Assembly (NCBI GenBank): GCA_022828595.1
Contig: JAKGHH010000001.1
Coordinates: forward strand, 212,487,848 to 212,551,847
DNA: 64,000 nucleotides
Direction: 5' to 3'
Source: Nelumbo lutea
Taxonomy: Eukaryota > Streptophyta > Magnoliopsida > Proteales > Nelumbonaceae
In this document: one piece after another, positions 1 to 10,469 of the stretch
How positions within the stretch are numbered: position 1 is the stretch's first letter
Layout: each line of letters begins with the position of its first letter
Position numbers and translations under genes: made by a program
The notes under the pieces: model-generated
Database searches by the model: none
Told to the model about the DNA's origin: nothing
What the model saw: the letters and a program-made list of their open reading frames with translations, nothing else

Positions 1-466
1 TCAATATTTGACATAATCAAATCGAATTCGGGTAATTCGAATATCTAATCAGTTGAATTCAGATATCCTATTCATACCAAATAGTTAATCGGATTCTAAT
101 TCGGATATGGCCTTATTCGATTCAATAAATATCCGAATTCGACCAATTATTTAATTCTTATATATAATATATAAAATATTTTATATAATTTATATATATA
201 ATAATTAAGTTATATAAATAATTTATATATTTATATACTTTATATCAATAAAATATTTATTTTATATATGTATTAATTATCTAAAATAATTAATTAATCG
301 AATTTGAATCGAATCAAATATTTGAATATTTAACCGGATTCGAATTAGAATATTAATTTTCAATATCCGTCAGATATCAAATCGAATTCGGATGTCGGAA
401 TTTCTAATCGGATTCAAATTCGGATATTACCTTATCCAATTCGAATTCGATCTGTTTACACCCTTA
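1..466 (+). mobile_element. hAT-like MITE, copy 1 (5' end cut by window edge)
   Basis: AT-rich non-coding element that matches 62620-63078 along its whole length, in the same orientation. Shared features are the alternating 'aatcgaattcgga' motifs, the central ATATA tract and the right terminus, which here reads GTTTACACCCTTA. The complete copy at 62578-63078 has TAGGGGTGCAAAC/TTTACACTCCTA inverted ends and an 8-bp TSD, so this one should lack only about its first 40 bases, which lie outside the window. It interrupts the RNase H region of the minus-strand copia that begins at 467. The left TSD cannot be seen. Confidence 0.75.
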
Positions 467-2648
467 ACCATAGGTTCTTTGGCCTCAACTCCAATCTCCC
501 CTAACAAGGATCGAACCCAGAGGAGCTTTGAAACACCATGTGCCATAGCTCTGTATTCAGCTCCTGCACTTGACTTTGCTACAACTGATTGTTTCTTACT
601 CTTCCATGAAACTAGATTACCTCCAACAAGAATGCAAACTCCTAATATAGATCTCCTATCATCTAGGCACCTTGCCCAATCAACATTTGTGTGAGCCTCT
701 AACTTCAACTGTCCATGGTCATCAAACAAGTACTCCTCTACCTGGTTGTCCCTTCAAATAGGAAAGTATCATATCAATGGCCTCCAAATGCTGAACTTGT
801 GGGGCATGCATCTATTGACTCACTACATTCACTGCATAAGAGATGTTTGTTTGTGTCATACATAAGTATAGAAACCGACCCACTAATCTCCGATACCTTC
901 CAACATCCTTCACTAGCTCACGAAGCATTTATCTTGTGGTCCTGATTGATAGGTGTATCAGCTACCCTTGCCCCAAGTTTTCCTATCCCCAAGATCCTTA
1001 ATCTCAAACTCTTTGTGCAGGTTCTTCTTCAAAGTATCAATCTCACTCATATCATTTCCTGTGACTACCATGTCATCCACATACACTATCAAAATTGACA
1101 CTAATGACCCCCTCCTTTTTACAAAAAGAGTATGATCAGATTAAGTTTGAGTATAGCCAAATGCAACCAATGCACTTCTAAATCTATCAAACCAAGCTCT
1201 GGGTGATTACTTCAAACCATATAGAGACTTCTTTAATCTACACACCTTTCCTTTATCCACATCACTATAAAAACCAGTTGGAAGATCCATGGACACCTCC
1301 CATTGCAAGTCCCCATTAAGAAAAGCATTCTTCACATCAAGTTGGAAGAGTGGCCAAGAGTATGTAACTGCTAGTGATAGAAGAATACGGACTGAGCTCA
1401 TCTTTGCCACTGGTGCAAAAGTCTCCAAGTAATCTATTCCATAAGCCTAAGTGTACCCTTTTGCAACCAGCCTCGCCTTGTACCTTTCTATACTTCCATC
1501 AGCCTTATATTTCACTGTATAAACCCATCCACATCCAACTATCTCCTTGCCATCAAGTAAATCCACAATCTCCCATGTCTGATTTTTAATTAGTGTTTTC
1601 ATTTCCTCCTGCATAGGTATCTTCCATTCAGGTCTGGAGAGAGCCTCACTAACACTCCTGGGTATAGACACAGAGTTGAGGGAGGAAAGGAAGGCTCGGT
1701 AGGAAGGAGATAATCCATTGTAGGAAAGATAGTGTGAGATGCAATGAGCAGTACACTTCCTCTTCCCTTTTCGTAGTGCAATAGGGAGATCTAGGTCATC
1801 TACAATGATGTTAGGAGTAGGGGTAGTTATATCAATAGGAACTAAACCATCAGAGGAAACAAGAGGCATACCTGGGTCTGTCAATTAAACCAAGAATCTC
1901 CAATGAGATGATAGGGAGTGATGTGGGTCCCTCTGCTGTGGAATCAACCTCCCTGTGCTGTTGTCAGTGTTGTCGTGTAAAACACAAAGAGGCATGACGC
2001 AATGGAGGTGGCAAAGTGGGTGGAGTCACTAGAGTGAACAAAGGATCTAGAACAGGAAGTGTTATAGATTGCTCACTTCCTTCCCCAAAACACTCCCCTT
2101 GAGAAGAAACCCCCGAGAAAAAAGGTGTGGGCTCAAAAAAGGTGAAATCCATAGTAACATATCGACTATTGGAGACTGGATCATAACAACAATACCCCTT
2201 CTGTCTTCTGATTTCCTACATACCCAAGGAAGACACATTTCTTCACCTTAGGGTCCAACTTTAAGCGGTGAAGACCAAGAACATGGACAAAGCATACACA
2301 CCCAAAAACCCTTAGAGGAATATGGAACATCTCCCACTCAAGAAAAAGAAGGTTGAACGGAGTGCTATATCCAAGAACACGAGAAGGCACCCGATTGATC
2401 AAAAAATTGTTGTAAGAACTGCATCACCCCAAAAATGAACTAGAACTATAGAGCTCAACATCATGCTTCTTGCTACTTCCACAGTATGTCTGTTCTTCCT
2501 TTTTGCTACACCATTCTATTGTGGAGTGTATGTACAACTACTCTGATGGACTACTCCATGCTCCAATAGGTATGATGCTAGGTTTTTTCAAAGTATTCCC
2601 TAGCATTATCTAATCTAAACACTTTCACTCATGCCCCAAATTACGTCA
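467..2648 (-). pseudogene. Copia-1 pol remnant, 3' half (integrase, RT, RNase H)
   Basis: Minus-strand fragments read in order. About 2648-2181 is the integrase core end and C-terminal part (VFGCVCFVHV, KCVFLGY). 2152-1964 is the linker. 1884-1447 is the start of RT ([18 protein letters not shown]). 1428-1207 continues RT ([39 protein letters not shown]). The catalytic VYVDDM lies near 1070-1090. 729-467 is RNase H (DDRRSILG, VSWKSKKQSVVAKSS, AEYRAMAHG). RNase H stops abruptly at 467, where the MITE begins. Several stops and frameshifts separate the fragments, so this cannot make a polyprotein. Confidence 0.85.
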
Positions 2649-2653
2649 GCACC
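2649..2653. other. Target-site duplication of Copia-2, left copy
   Basis: GCACC here and again at 7620-7624, directly after the 3' LTR. A perfect 5-bp direct repeat is what copia integrases leave. It fixes the element borders. Confidence 0.9.
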
Positions 2654-2876
2654 AATGAAGATATATCTTGATGTACATTATTAGAGTAGTCCTTGTTGTA
2701 CAGTATCGTAATTCTTATTATTTTATTTGTTCTTTTTATCTTTCAACCTTGTAAGGGCATTCTTGTAACTGTACATACCTTTTATCTCTTTAATATAAAG
2801 GAGACTCTTTGGGTGGGGGTCGACTATTCTTGACACCCCTAAATCTGTTTTCTTCTTGCTCTCAATTCAGTTCACA
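2654..2876 (+). repeat. Copia-2 5' LTR
   Basis: Directly repeated at 7396-7619. It ends TTCACA immediately before the PBS. It carries a weak TATA-like TTTAATATAAAGG near 2790. Its first two bases are AA instead of the TG kept in the 3' copy. Confidence 0.92.
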
Positions 2877-2888
2877 TGGTATCAGAGC
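2877..2888 (+). other. Copia-2 primer-binding site
   Basis: TGGTATCAGAGC abuts the LTR end and is complementary to the 3' end of initiator-Met tRNA, the usual minus-strand primer of plant copias. The bases that follow (AGGTT) do not extend the match. Confidence 0.9.
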
Positions 2889-3387
2889 AGGTTGCCCTTT
2901 GATCTTCCTTCTCTAAGATCCACCTTGTTTTCGTGATCTATTGAGAACCTACATCTCTATCGAGTGGTCCTGGGCTGTTTTGATCTCTCCAGGAACCCCT
3001 TTGCTGTTTTCTACGCATCCAGAGAGAGATTTTATTGGATCTCTCTCATTTGGCTTCCGTTTGTGGCAAGAATTGAAAGGAGTTGTCGCATAGCCCTTCT
3101 CAACATATTCTGAAATTTTTACGGAGATCCGTGAAGTTTTGAGAGAGATCTGGACTCTTCTTCTTGGCGGCTGCACCCAGACTTTCCTTTTCTGGACGGT
3201 GTGTTCAACTTTTCTTTGTTTTGGATCTTGAACAATCACCGGTGAAAGTAAGGGGTTTCTATATCAGTTTTTTGACTCTCTTGGATTGATTACAGCCTAT
3301 TTCACTCCTTTTTGGATCAAGTTTTACTTCAGTTTAGTTTCTTTAAACTTCAGTTGAACCCTATTTTGTGCTATTTTTTTTGCTGTA

Positions 3388-4249
3388 ATGGCTTCAGACA
3401 GAGGTGATATCATTCCCGTAAAGATGAATGGACAGAACTATGGGATGTGGAAGTTCCATTTTGACTCTTATGTTGAAGGAAAGGGTTTAGAAGGATATCT
3501 GAATGGAAGGGTCACCAAACCAACTAAGACCGAGGCCAAAGCTTTACAACAATGGAAGTTGGATAATGGTAAACTTGTTTCTTGGATTCTGAGTTCTATT
3601 GACTATCATATATCTGTACCCATGAGGAGAACGAAAACAGCATATGAGATGTACGTGTATCTAGAAAAAGTCTATCAACAGTCCAACGTATCTAAACAAT
3701 ATCAGATAGAATCAGAAATATTCTCTTACAGCCAAGGAGATAGGAGGATACAAGAGTATTATTCTGGTTTTCTTGATTTATGGGCTGAATATGAGATTGT
3801 TCACATTGAACCCTCAGATCCAGTAGAGTGTGAAATATCTTCAAAAGCACTTTGAGAAGAGAAAGTTGACTCAGTTCTTGATGAGACTTAGACCTGAATA
3901 TGAGATAATCAAGTCCAACATTCTGAGTAGGCGAACACTTCCAAATATGGATTCTGTTTTAGGGGAACTTCTGAGGGAAGAGACTAGACTTCTTACTGTA
4001 GCCAGGTTTGATAGGAAGATGGTTGAAGTTGGGGCTGAAACAGCCTTTGTTGCTCATGGGGGTAAGAAGCCAACCTCCAAGGGCTTCTCCAAAACCCAGT
4101 GCTATGAGTGTAAGGGTTTTGGACATATTGCATCTCACTGTAAGAAGAAGAATGTGTGTACCTATTGCAAGCAACATGGTCACATCATTCCAGACTACCT
4201 AGTCCGACCAGCTAAGGGCTCTCAGAAAAAGATAGCCCCGGGCCTATAG
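3388..4249 (+). pseudogene. Copia-2 gag remnant (frameshifted)
   Basis: The gag protein forms the retrotransposon's virus-like particle. The first segment starts at ATG 3388 (MASDRGDIIPVKMNGQNYGM) and has the UBN2/DUF4219-type fold (LNGRVTKPTKTEAKALQQWK). A one-base shift near 3840 moves the frame, and 3830-4249 continues with HFEKRKLTQFLMRLRPEYE and then two nucleic-acid-binding knuckles. The first, CYECKGFGHIASHC, is intact. The second, CTYCKQHGHIIPDY, has lost its last cysteine. There is no evidence that programmed frameshifting is intended, since downstream pol is also broken. Confidence 0.85.
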
Positions 4250-4301
4250 GGCAACAAATGGACCAGCAACAGACACTGTATCTACCAAGAGTGAGTCTTC
4301 A

Positions 4302-5600
4302 ATGAAAGGTTATTCAACAAGTGTCATAGATGAAGAAAGGGTTCGGCAACTGGTATCTTCTGCTATTTCCTCTGCTTTCTCTGCTATTGACTTGTTTGGT
4401 AAGTTCTCTGTATATTGTTTTTCCCCTTCACATGCTTGGATTATAGATTCAGGTGCCACCAACCATTTTACAAGAGCCTACCTCAATCACCCAATCCCTT
4501 CCACTAAAACTCACCATAAACATATTATTACTACTAATGGTGAAAAGTTAGACATCAATGGTAGTAATGATCTGTCCCTAAAACTGTCACCAACCAGATC
4601 CTTCCCTCTCTCCAAAACCCTCTTAGTACCCAACCTTACTACTAATCTAATTTCTGTTGGCCAACTTGTTGATAAAGGAAATGTTCTCACCTTTTTATCA
4701 TGATGGTTGCTTAATACAGGACCAGTACACCGGAAAGGTGAAAGGGAAGGGGCGTAGGCTAGGCCGTCTCAATCGGGGGCATCCTCATCTTTACTTAGTT
4801 CCTCTTTGTCTGATTCTCTATTGAGTTATAGAAATAATGTTTGGGATTTATGGCATAAACGATTGGGTCATCCGTATTCCCAAAAATTAAAATTTTTGTT
4901 TGACTTTGGTTTGATTAAGAATAAAATTCCCCCTGTTGATACTTATGATGTTTCTTGCACTACATGTTGTTTGAATAAAAGTCATGTTTTATCATTTCTT
5001 CATACATCTGAACATGCCACTAAACCTTTTGAGATAATACATAGTGATGTTTGGTCTGCTTCTATTACTTCACGATTGGGGTACAGATATTTCATATTAT
5101 TTATAGATGATTGTACCAGATATACTTCGATTTATTTTCTGCGACACAAATTAGAAGTCTCTGGTGCATTTAAACAGTTCCATACTATGGTGTAAAATCG
5201 ATTCAAGTGCAATGTGACTATCCTCCGCTCAAATTCAGGGGGAGAATATAGAGATGGAGACTTCTTGGCATACTTGAGGAGTTATGGAATTCAGTCTCAG
5301 CGCAGCTGCCCAGACACTAAACAACAGAATGGTGTAGCTAAACAGAAGAACGGACATATTCTCAATGTTGTGCTAACATTACTACAGGAGTCTCATACTC
5401 CAACTTCGTTTTGGGTAGAAGTAGCCAGTACAGCCGTTTTTTTATCAATTTTCTTCCATCCTCTGTTCTAGGCAACACTTCTCCCTTTCAAAAACTTTTT
5501 GGTTATCCCCCATATTTCTCTAGCCTTCATGTTTTTGGTTGTCTTTGTTTTGTTCATCTTCTTATTCGTGAAAGATCTAAATTAACTGCTCAATCTGCTA
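4302..5600 (+). pseudogene. Copia-2 protease and integrase remnant
   Basis: 4302-4703 encodes the aspartic protease, with the active-site string WIIDSGATNHFT intact and the downstream LLVPNLTTNLISVGQL. A stop near 4703 separates it from 4806-5195, the GAG-pre-integrase zinc region (WHKRLGHPYSQKL, CTTCCLNKSH) and integrase core start (IIHSDVW, FIDDCTRYTSIYFL). 5214-5471 continues the core (LRSNSGGEYRD, QNGVAKQKNGH), where the usual SDNGGEF is changed to SNSGGEY, losing one catalytic Asp. 5411-5600 holds the C-terminal part in another frame. Stops and frame changes make it non-functional. Confidence 0.85.
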
Positions 5601-7377
5601 TGTGTGCCTTTATGGGATATAGTCCTGACCACAAAGGATATTTGTGTTATGATCCTGCTATTCGTCGTATTCGGATTTCTCGGAATGTTGTGTTTCTTGA
5701 ACATATCTCCTTCTTTGCTGGGGTTGCTAGATTGTTTGCTCCTTCCATCTTTGTTTTGTATGACTTTGATTCAAATGACACTACTACTTCCTCAACTGAG
5801 AGAGATCTTCTTGTCTTCACCCGCAAGCGACTACGTGTCTCGGCTCCTGTGCCTACAACCCTCCTTTCACCCTGTCCAAAGCATTCATCTCAGATATCCT
5901 CTATAAGTGATACCTTGACCCAAGATCCTCCTATTTCAGATAGTAGTTCAGTTATTCCACTTTGTCGTTCTACCCGTATCTCTCGACCTCCTTACCACTA
6001 TGGTTTTCCTTCAAACCATAGTTCCTTTTTTCTGTTGAACTTTCTTCCACAGATATCCCTAGACGTTATCAGCAAGCCATTAGAAGTTCTCAGTGGAAAG
6101 AAGCTATGGATGCTGAAATTCAAGCCCTCAATGAGAATGATACTTGGGATCTTGTGCCAGCTCCTTCAGATGCTTTTATTGTTGGAAGCCGTTGGGTCTA
6201 TACGATCAAACTGAAGTCAGATGCTTCTCTTGATCGATATAAGGCCCGGTTAGTTGCCCAAGGATACAATTAGGAATTTGGGATTGATTATGGAGAAACA
6301 TTTTCCCCGGTTGCTAAGATCACCACAGCTCGGACTCATATGGCCATATCTACTGTTTAGCAGCTGGGTATAATCAGAGTTCTTCTAACTACTCCCTCTT
6401 TGTTAAGAGAAGACCCCAGGGTATTACTATTCTTCTATTGTATGTTGATGACGTGCTTCTAATGGGGGATGATCATGACGGCATTTGTAAGCTGAAGTCC
6501 TTCATAACTCATTTCACATGAAGGATCTTGGTCCTCTCACTTACTTCTTGGGTTTGGAGGTTCATCGCAGCAGTTGAGGGTATTTTATTTGTCAACAGAA
6601 ATACGCCTCTAATCTCGTCAAACTAGTTGGAATCACTGATGAGAAACATGTTGATACCCCTTTGGAGCTGAACGTCAAGCTATCGAAATCCGAAGGCCTC
6701 ATCCTTCCTAATGCTACCTTGTACCGCCAGCTTGTTGGCTCTTTGATCTATCTTACTATGACCAGGCCTGATATTTCACATGTTGTTCAGGTCGTCAATC
6801 AATTTGTCTCTGCTTCGAGACAACCTCATATGACTGTTGTTCGCCGCATCATTCATTATGTTAGAGAACAACCTCTCAGGGACTGTTTTTCTCTTCCTCA
6901 TCATCCATACAGTTGAGGGTTTATGCTAATGTTGATCAGGCTGGTTGCCCTGACACTCGTCAATCCACTACTGGGTGGTGCGTCTTCATGGGTGACTCTC
7001 TCATCTCCTAGAAGTGCAAGAAACAACAAACTGTCTCTAAGTCTTCTACTGAAGCCAAGTATAGAGATATGTCTTCTGAATGTAGCGAGATTGTTTGGCT
7101 GAAGTCACTTTTCATGGATCTTGGTATTTCTCTTCCTACTCCTATCCCTCTGTATGCCGACAACACCAACGCTATCAAGATTGCATCTAATTCAGTCTTT
7201 CATGAGAGGACTAAACATATTGAGGTGGATTGTCACTTTATTAGAGACCTCCTTGTTGCAGGCTCTATGTCTCTTCTTCATGTAGCCTCTCACATGCAGA
7301 TTGCCGACATCTTCACCAAGGCCATTACTAAAAGTCAACATCTCATTCTTGTGGGCAAACTGATGCTGATGTCTACG
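5601..7377 (+). pseudogene. Copia-2 RT/RNase H remnant with internal RT deletion
   Basis: Linker and start of RT run from 5600 to 6345 (NDTWDLVPAPSD, VGSRWVYTIKLK, TFSPVAKITTART). Near 6355 the sequence jumps from the RT start to the segment just before the catalytic site. The palm region that should contain DVKNAFLHGDL and SLYGLKQ is missing, a deletion of roughly 300 bases judged from relatives in this window. YVDDVLL survives at about 6440. 6662-6916 holds the RT/RNase H connection (YRQLVGSLIYLTMTRPDISH). 6920-7377 holds RNase H ([39 protein letters not shown]). Confidence 0.85.
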
Positions 7378-7386
7378 CATCAGTTT

Positions 7387-7395
7387 GAGGGGGAG
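7387..7395 (+). other. Copia-2 polypurine tract
   Basis: GAGGGGGAG (with a preceding TTT) lies directly before the 3' LTR and primes plus-strand synthesis in copia elements. It marks the LTR start at 7396 (TGTGAAG). Confidence 0.88.
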
Positions 7396-7619
7396 TGTGA
7401 AGATATATCTTGATGTACATTATTAGAGTAGTCCTTGTTATACAGTATCATAATTCTTATTATTTTATTTGTTCTTTTTATCTTTCCACCCTGTAAGGGC
7501 ATTCTTGTAACTGTACATACCTTTTATCTCTTTAATATAAAAGAGACTCTTTGGGGTGGGGGTCAACTATTCTTGACCCCCCTAAATCTATTTTGTTATT
7601 GCTCTCAATTCAGTTCACA
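7396..7619 (+). repeat. Copia-2 3' LTR
   Basis: Direct repeat of 2654-2876. It keeps the canonical TG start and CA end and is followed by target duplication GCACC at 7620-7624. Confidence 0.92.
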
Positions 7620-7624
7620 GCACC

Positions 7625-9330
7625 ATCTGATGGAATTGTTGAACCAAAGATAGTACTTCATTACGGGATCTTATCAAATATATCCAAGAGTATCAAGAAT
7701 AGTCATCCACAAACAAAAGAAAATATCGAATGCCACCCATAGAGGAAATATGGTATGGCCCCCTATACCAGTATGAACAATATCAAAAATAGAACATCTT
7801 TTATTGCTTGCTTTAAAGGAATGTCTACAATGCTTTCCAAGTTGGCAACCCTCACACTCCAAGCTGGACAAACTAATAAACTCAAACAATTTTGGAAACA
7901 AAAAACACAAAGAAGCACAAGATAAATGCCCTAACCGATTATTCCAAAGCATAATCTGACCCATTGACTGACTCAATGTTCCCTCTAACATGATGACTTT
8001 AATGAATGGGAAGTGCATCAAGAAGATAGATTCCATTCACCACACGACCATTCCCAATTGTCCTCTTTGATTTCAAATCTTGCAAAAACCAAGAGAAAAA
8101 AATCATTGAATAGTTCAAATTCTTTGTCTAGCTACTAACAGATAAAAGATTAGTACTCAGTCTAGGAACATGAAGGACAAAAGGTAGGGTAATGGCATCA
8201 GTTATCTTGACAGACCCTTTTTCATCAATGGGAACATGTGATCCATCGGCTTCGGAGTCTATAATCCAGGGAGGTTCCCCCTTACCTGTAGGGATGCATA
8301 ATTTGCAGTGGCATGTGAACTACCTATATGTGCAAACATAGTAGATTGACTACCTCCTAATCCACCTACGCCTTGTTGTCCACCTGATAATGAGTTGGAG
8401 CTGGTTGTATCCCTCTGATTCAAAGACTGCCCTATCTCTCCAATACGGCCCTCACTGCAACTGCTGCAACAGACTCTAGAGAAGTTGTAGTAGGTGGTCT
8501 TGATAAATCATCAGTCTGCCATATTCACGTTTCCTTTCTTGTTTCTGAGCCGGCTTGGTATAAGGTGTGGGTAAAGCTTCCAACAAGTATCTCTAGTATG
8601 TTTAGATTTCTTATAGTAGTCACAAATCAGATCTTTCTTGTCCTCCTTCCTTGGTTCATTTCCACCCTTATCCTCACTCGGCTTAGGCTTCACTGTGCTA
8701 ACCATAGCTAGCTGCTCAAGGCTTGGATTCTTCATCATCACATTCCTCCTACTCTCCTCTCCAAACACAAAGGCATATGCCAAAGAGAGAGAGTTACACA
8801 GTCTTGGGAAAGAATATGTTGTCGTGCAATGTCATATTCAAGGTTAACTCCTATTAGAAACTCAAAAACCCTATTCTTCTCTACCAACTTCTGATAAGTT
8901 GTTGCATCTTTGCTACTTTCCCAAACCACAGTCTCCAAATGATCTATCTCCTGCCATAAGATTTTGAGGGTTAAAAATAAATGGCAACAGGCTTATCTCC
9001 CTGCCTAGTAGCAATCACCTGGTTCCTCAACTGGTAGGCTCTAACAACATTCTCATTCTGTGAATAAGTTTCTGCTACTCCATCCCAAATCTCCTTAGCT
9101 GTATTAGCTCATAAAAAATTCTTACTTATATGGGGTAATATGAAATTGCACAGCCAAGTCATTACCACGTAGTTCTCTTGTACCCACCAAAAGTAGTTAG
9201 TCTCAGGTTTCTATTCTTCACCGATGACATACCCCAATTTCCCACAAGCTCCAATGGGCATCTTTGCAAATTGTGACCATTCTAAGTAGTTTGTACCATC
9301 CAACTTGACTGTAGTGATGGTCTTAGCCCT
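7625..9330 (-). pseudogene. Copia-1 gag, protease and integrase N-terminal remnant
   Basis: The upstream half of Copia-1 on the minus strand. 8036-7674 encodes the GAG-pre-integrase zinc region (LWNNRLGHLS, LECEGCQLGKHCR) and the first integrase strand. Around 8230-8270 is the protease signature, read as WIIDSEADG, so the usual DSGA catalytic motif has lost its glycine. 8938-8511 carries the gag C-terminus (RVFEFLIGVN, FGEESRRN) and zinc knuckle (CDYYKKSKHTRDTCWKLYP, first Cys pair altered to CDYY). 9330-8940 is the gag N-terminal UBN2-like region in broken frames ([11 protein letters not shown]). Frame changes near 8740-8780 and several stops show decay. Confidence 0.82.
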
Positions 9331-9777
9331 GAAGAGATCACCAACACCTCCTTCACTTGGTCATATTTCACCTACAAATTTGTATTCAACTCCACAACCC
9401 TCTATAACTCCCAAAACAGATTAGGAAATCAATTTGAGATGAAAAGAAAGAGGTTTATCTCCTTTAGAAACCTTAAAGACCTTCCCGGTACCCTAAAAGC
9501 TCCTTCCTCCAAAGATTCCCTTCTCTGTGGGAACAGGAGAAGAAAGAAAAGAGGCTACCGCTCCCTTTAGAGGCCTCCAAAAAGGTTGGGATTTGAACAA
9601 CCCTCTTCAGAAAACCTCAAGAAACCCTAAAAAGCTAGAGCACCACTTCTTAGGTCAAAATTGAAGAGTCCTACTAAATCAGGACTCTGGACCAGATACA
9701 AGGGATTGCAAATCCACCAAAAAATTCAAAAACTAGGCTTACCAAGTGGATGGAACAACTCAAACAATCTCTAAACT

Positions 9778-9790
9778 TGCTCTGTTACCA
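9778..9790 (-). other. Copia-1 primer-binding site
   Basis: On the minus strand this reads TGGTAACAGAGCA, one mismatch from the initiator-Met tRNA PBS of the other copias here. It follows an LTR-like segment ending in TTTTCTACT, the same CT-type end seen in Copia-3. It fixes the orientation of Copia-1 and its LTR/internal boundary at about 9790/9791. Confidence 0.7.
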
Positions 9791-10200
9791 AGTAGAAAAG
9801 TGTAAAAGATCTGTTTTGATATAAAATCTGTGTAAGAAAGAGAAAAGGAAAGAGAAGAGAAGGTTTATGCAAAGAAGAAGAGAGGAGAGAAATTGAAGAA
9901 AATGGGAGAAGCCAAAATTTTGGTCCAGCCACCCCTTTCATTAGCTTATATACTCACAAATAAAAACTGGATACAAAGATAAGTATGCCCATAGTAAGTC
10001 GGCTACTTGTAAAATCTAAATAAACACTCTTAATTTAAACATAAACTAATGAGCCTTGGGCCCAATAACTCTCTAACTATGCCATGTAAATAAAAACAAG
10101 TGATATCAGCCCAAAACTAAACAATAAGATAATAGTTTCTTTTATGGAATTCATTTGAGTCCTCAGTCGGTCATTCCAATAAACAAAAGTTAGACATGTA
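9791..10200 (-). repeat. Copia-1 5' LTR (right border approximate)
   Basis: Inferred from its position immediately right of the minus-strand PBS. On the minus strand it contains a TATA-like GAGTATATAAGC and, towards its 3' end, a long pyrimidine-rich stretch (TTCTCTCCTCTCTTC) of the sort seen in copia LTRs. The partner LTR lies off the left edge, so the outer boundary cannot be checked. A possible start is TGTCTAAC on the minus strand near 10197. The region 10200-10302 before the kinesin exon shows nothing recognisable. Confidence 0.5.
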
Positions 10201-10302
10201 GAGAGTCACGCTATTCTATGCATAATGTAGTCCCTGTTTAAGGTGATGGCATCTTCTACCATTTTTTTTACTCGATAAACTTTGTGTTTCCTTGACTTCC
10301 AA

Positions 10303-10469
10303 ACGCTTGGGGTATGGACCAGTGCACAACCCAATGGGCTAGCTGTCCCAGATGCAAGCATGCATCCTGTCAAATCAACCACAGATGTACTGGATTTAAT
10401 GCAAATTGGACTAACGAACAGGGCTGTAAGCTCCACTGCTATGAATCAAAGAAGTAGCCGATCCCACAG
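10303..10469 (+). CDS. Kinesin-14 exon A (switch I)
   Basis: Encodes TLGVW through NQRSSRSH plus two bases of the next serine codon. Donor CACAG|GTTTTT. The expected acceptor, after the pyrimidine-rich TTTCCTTGACTTCC, reads AA instead of AG just before ACGCTTGGG, so either the boundary differs or the acceptor is mutated. The protein match to the kinesin-14 core is strong from [14 protein letters not shown] on. Confidence 0.8.

Larger units (their letters stand above)
2654..7619 (+). mobile_element. Copia-2: complete but inactive copia nested in Copia-1
   Basis: A plus-strand Ty1/copia element with both LTRs (2654-2876, 7396-7619), PBS, gag, protease, integrase, RT, RNase H and polypurine tract, flanked by the 5-bp duplication GCACC. 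The LTRs differ at about a dozen positions by eye, so the insertion is not recent. The 5' LTR starts AATGAAG where the 3' LTR starts TGTGAAG, so the integrase-recognised TG has been lost at the left end. Gag has a frameshift, pol has many stops and the RT core carries a deletion. The protein family differs from Copia-1, Copia-3 and Copia-K: gag has two zinc knuckles of a different type. Confidence 0.93.
467..10200 (-). mobile_element. Copia-1: degenerate Ty1/copia element, host of nested insertions
   Basis: A minus-strand Ty1/copia retrotransposon. Reading right to left there is an LTR-like segment, a PBS, gag, protease, GAG-pre-integrase, integrase, reverse transcriptase and RNase H. The element is interrupted by the MITE ending at 466 and by Copia-2 (2654-7619). 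Without Copia-2 and one copy of its target duplication, the integrase frame resumes across the junction, so the two halves are one element. Many stops and frameshifts make it non-autonomous. Its proteins closely resemble those of Copia-3, so the two are related families. The right border is uncertain. Because kinesin exons begin at 10303, the element probably sits in an upstream kinesin intron. Confidence 0.85.

Noticed and set aside
427..729. Minus-strand ORF with apparent tail KGVNRSNSNWIR
   Set aside because: The tail is read-through into the MITE. Only 467-729 is copia RNase H.
2877..2889. tRNA-like strings (TGGTATCAGAGC) as tRNA genes
   Set aside because: These are primer-binding sites, 12-13 bases only, next to LTRs. 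No cloverleaf was found here or elsewhere in the window.
10206..10436. Minus-strand ORF opposite the kinesin exon
   Set aside because: Shadow of exon A, with no independent similarity.
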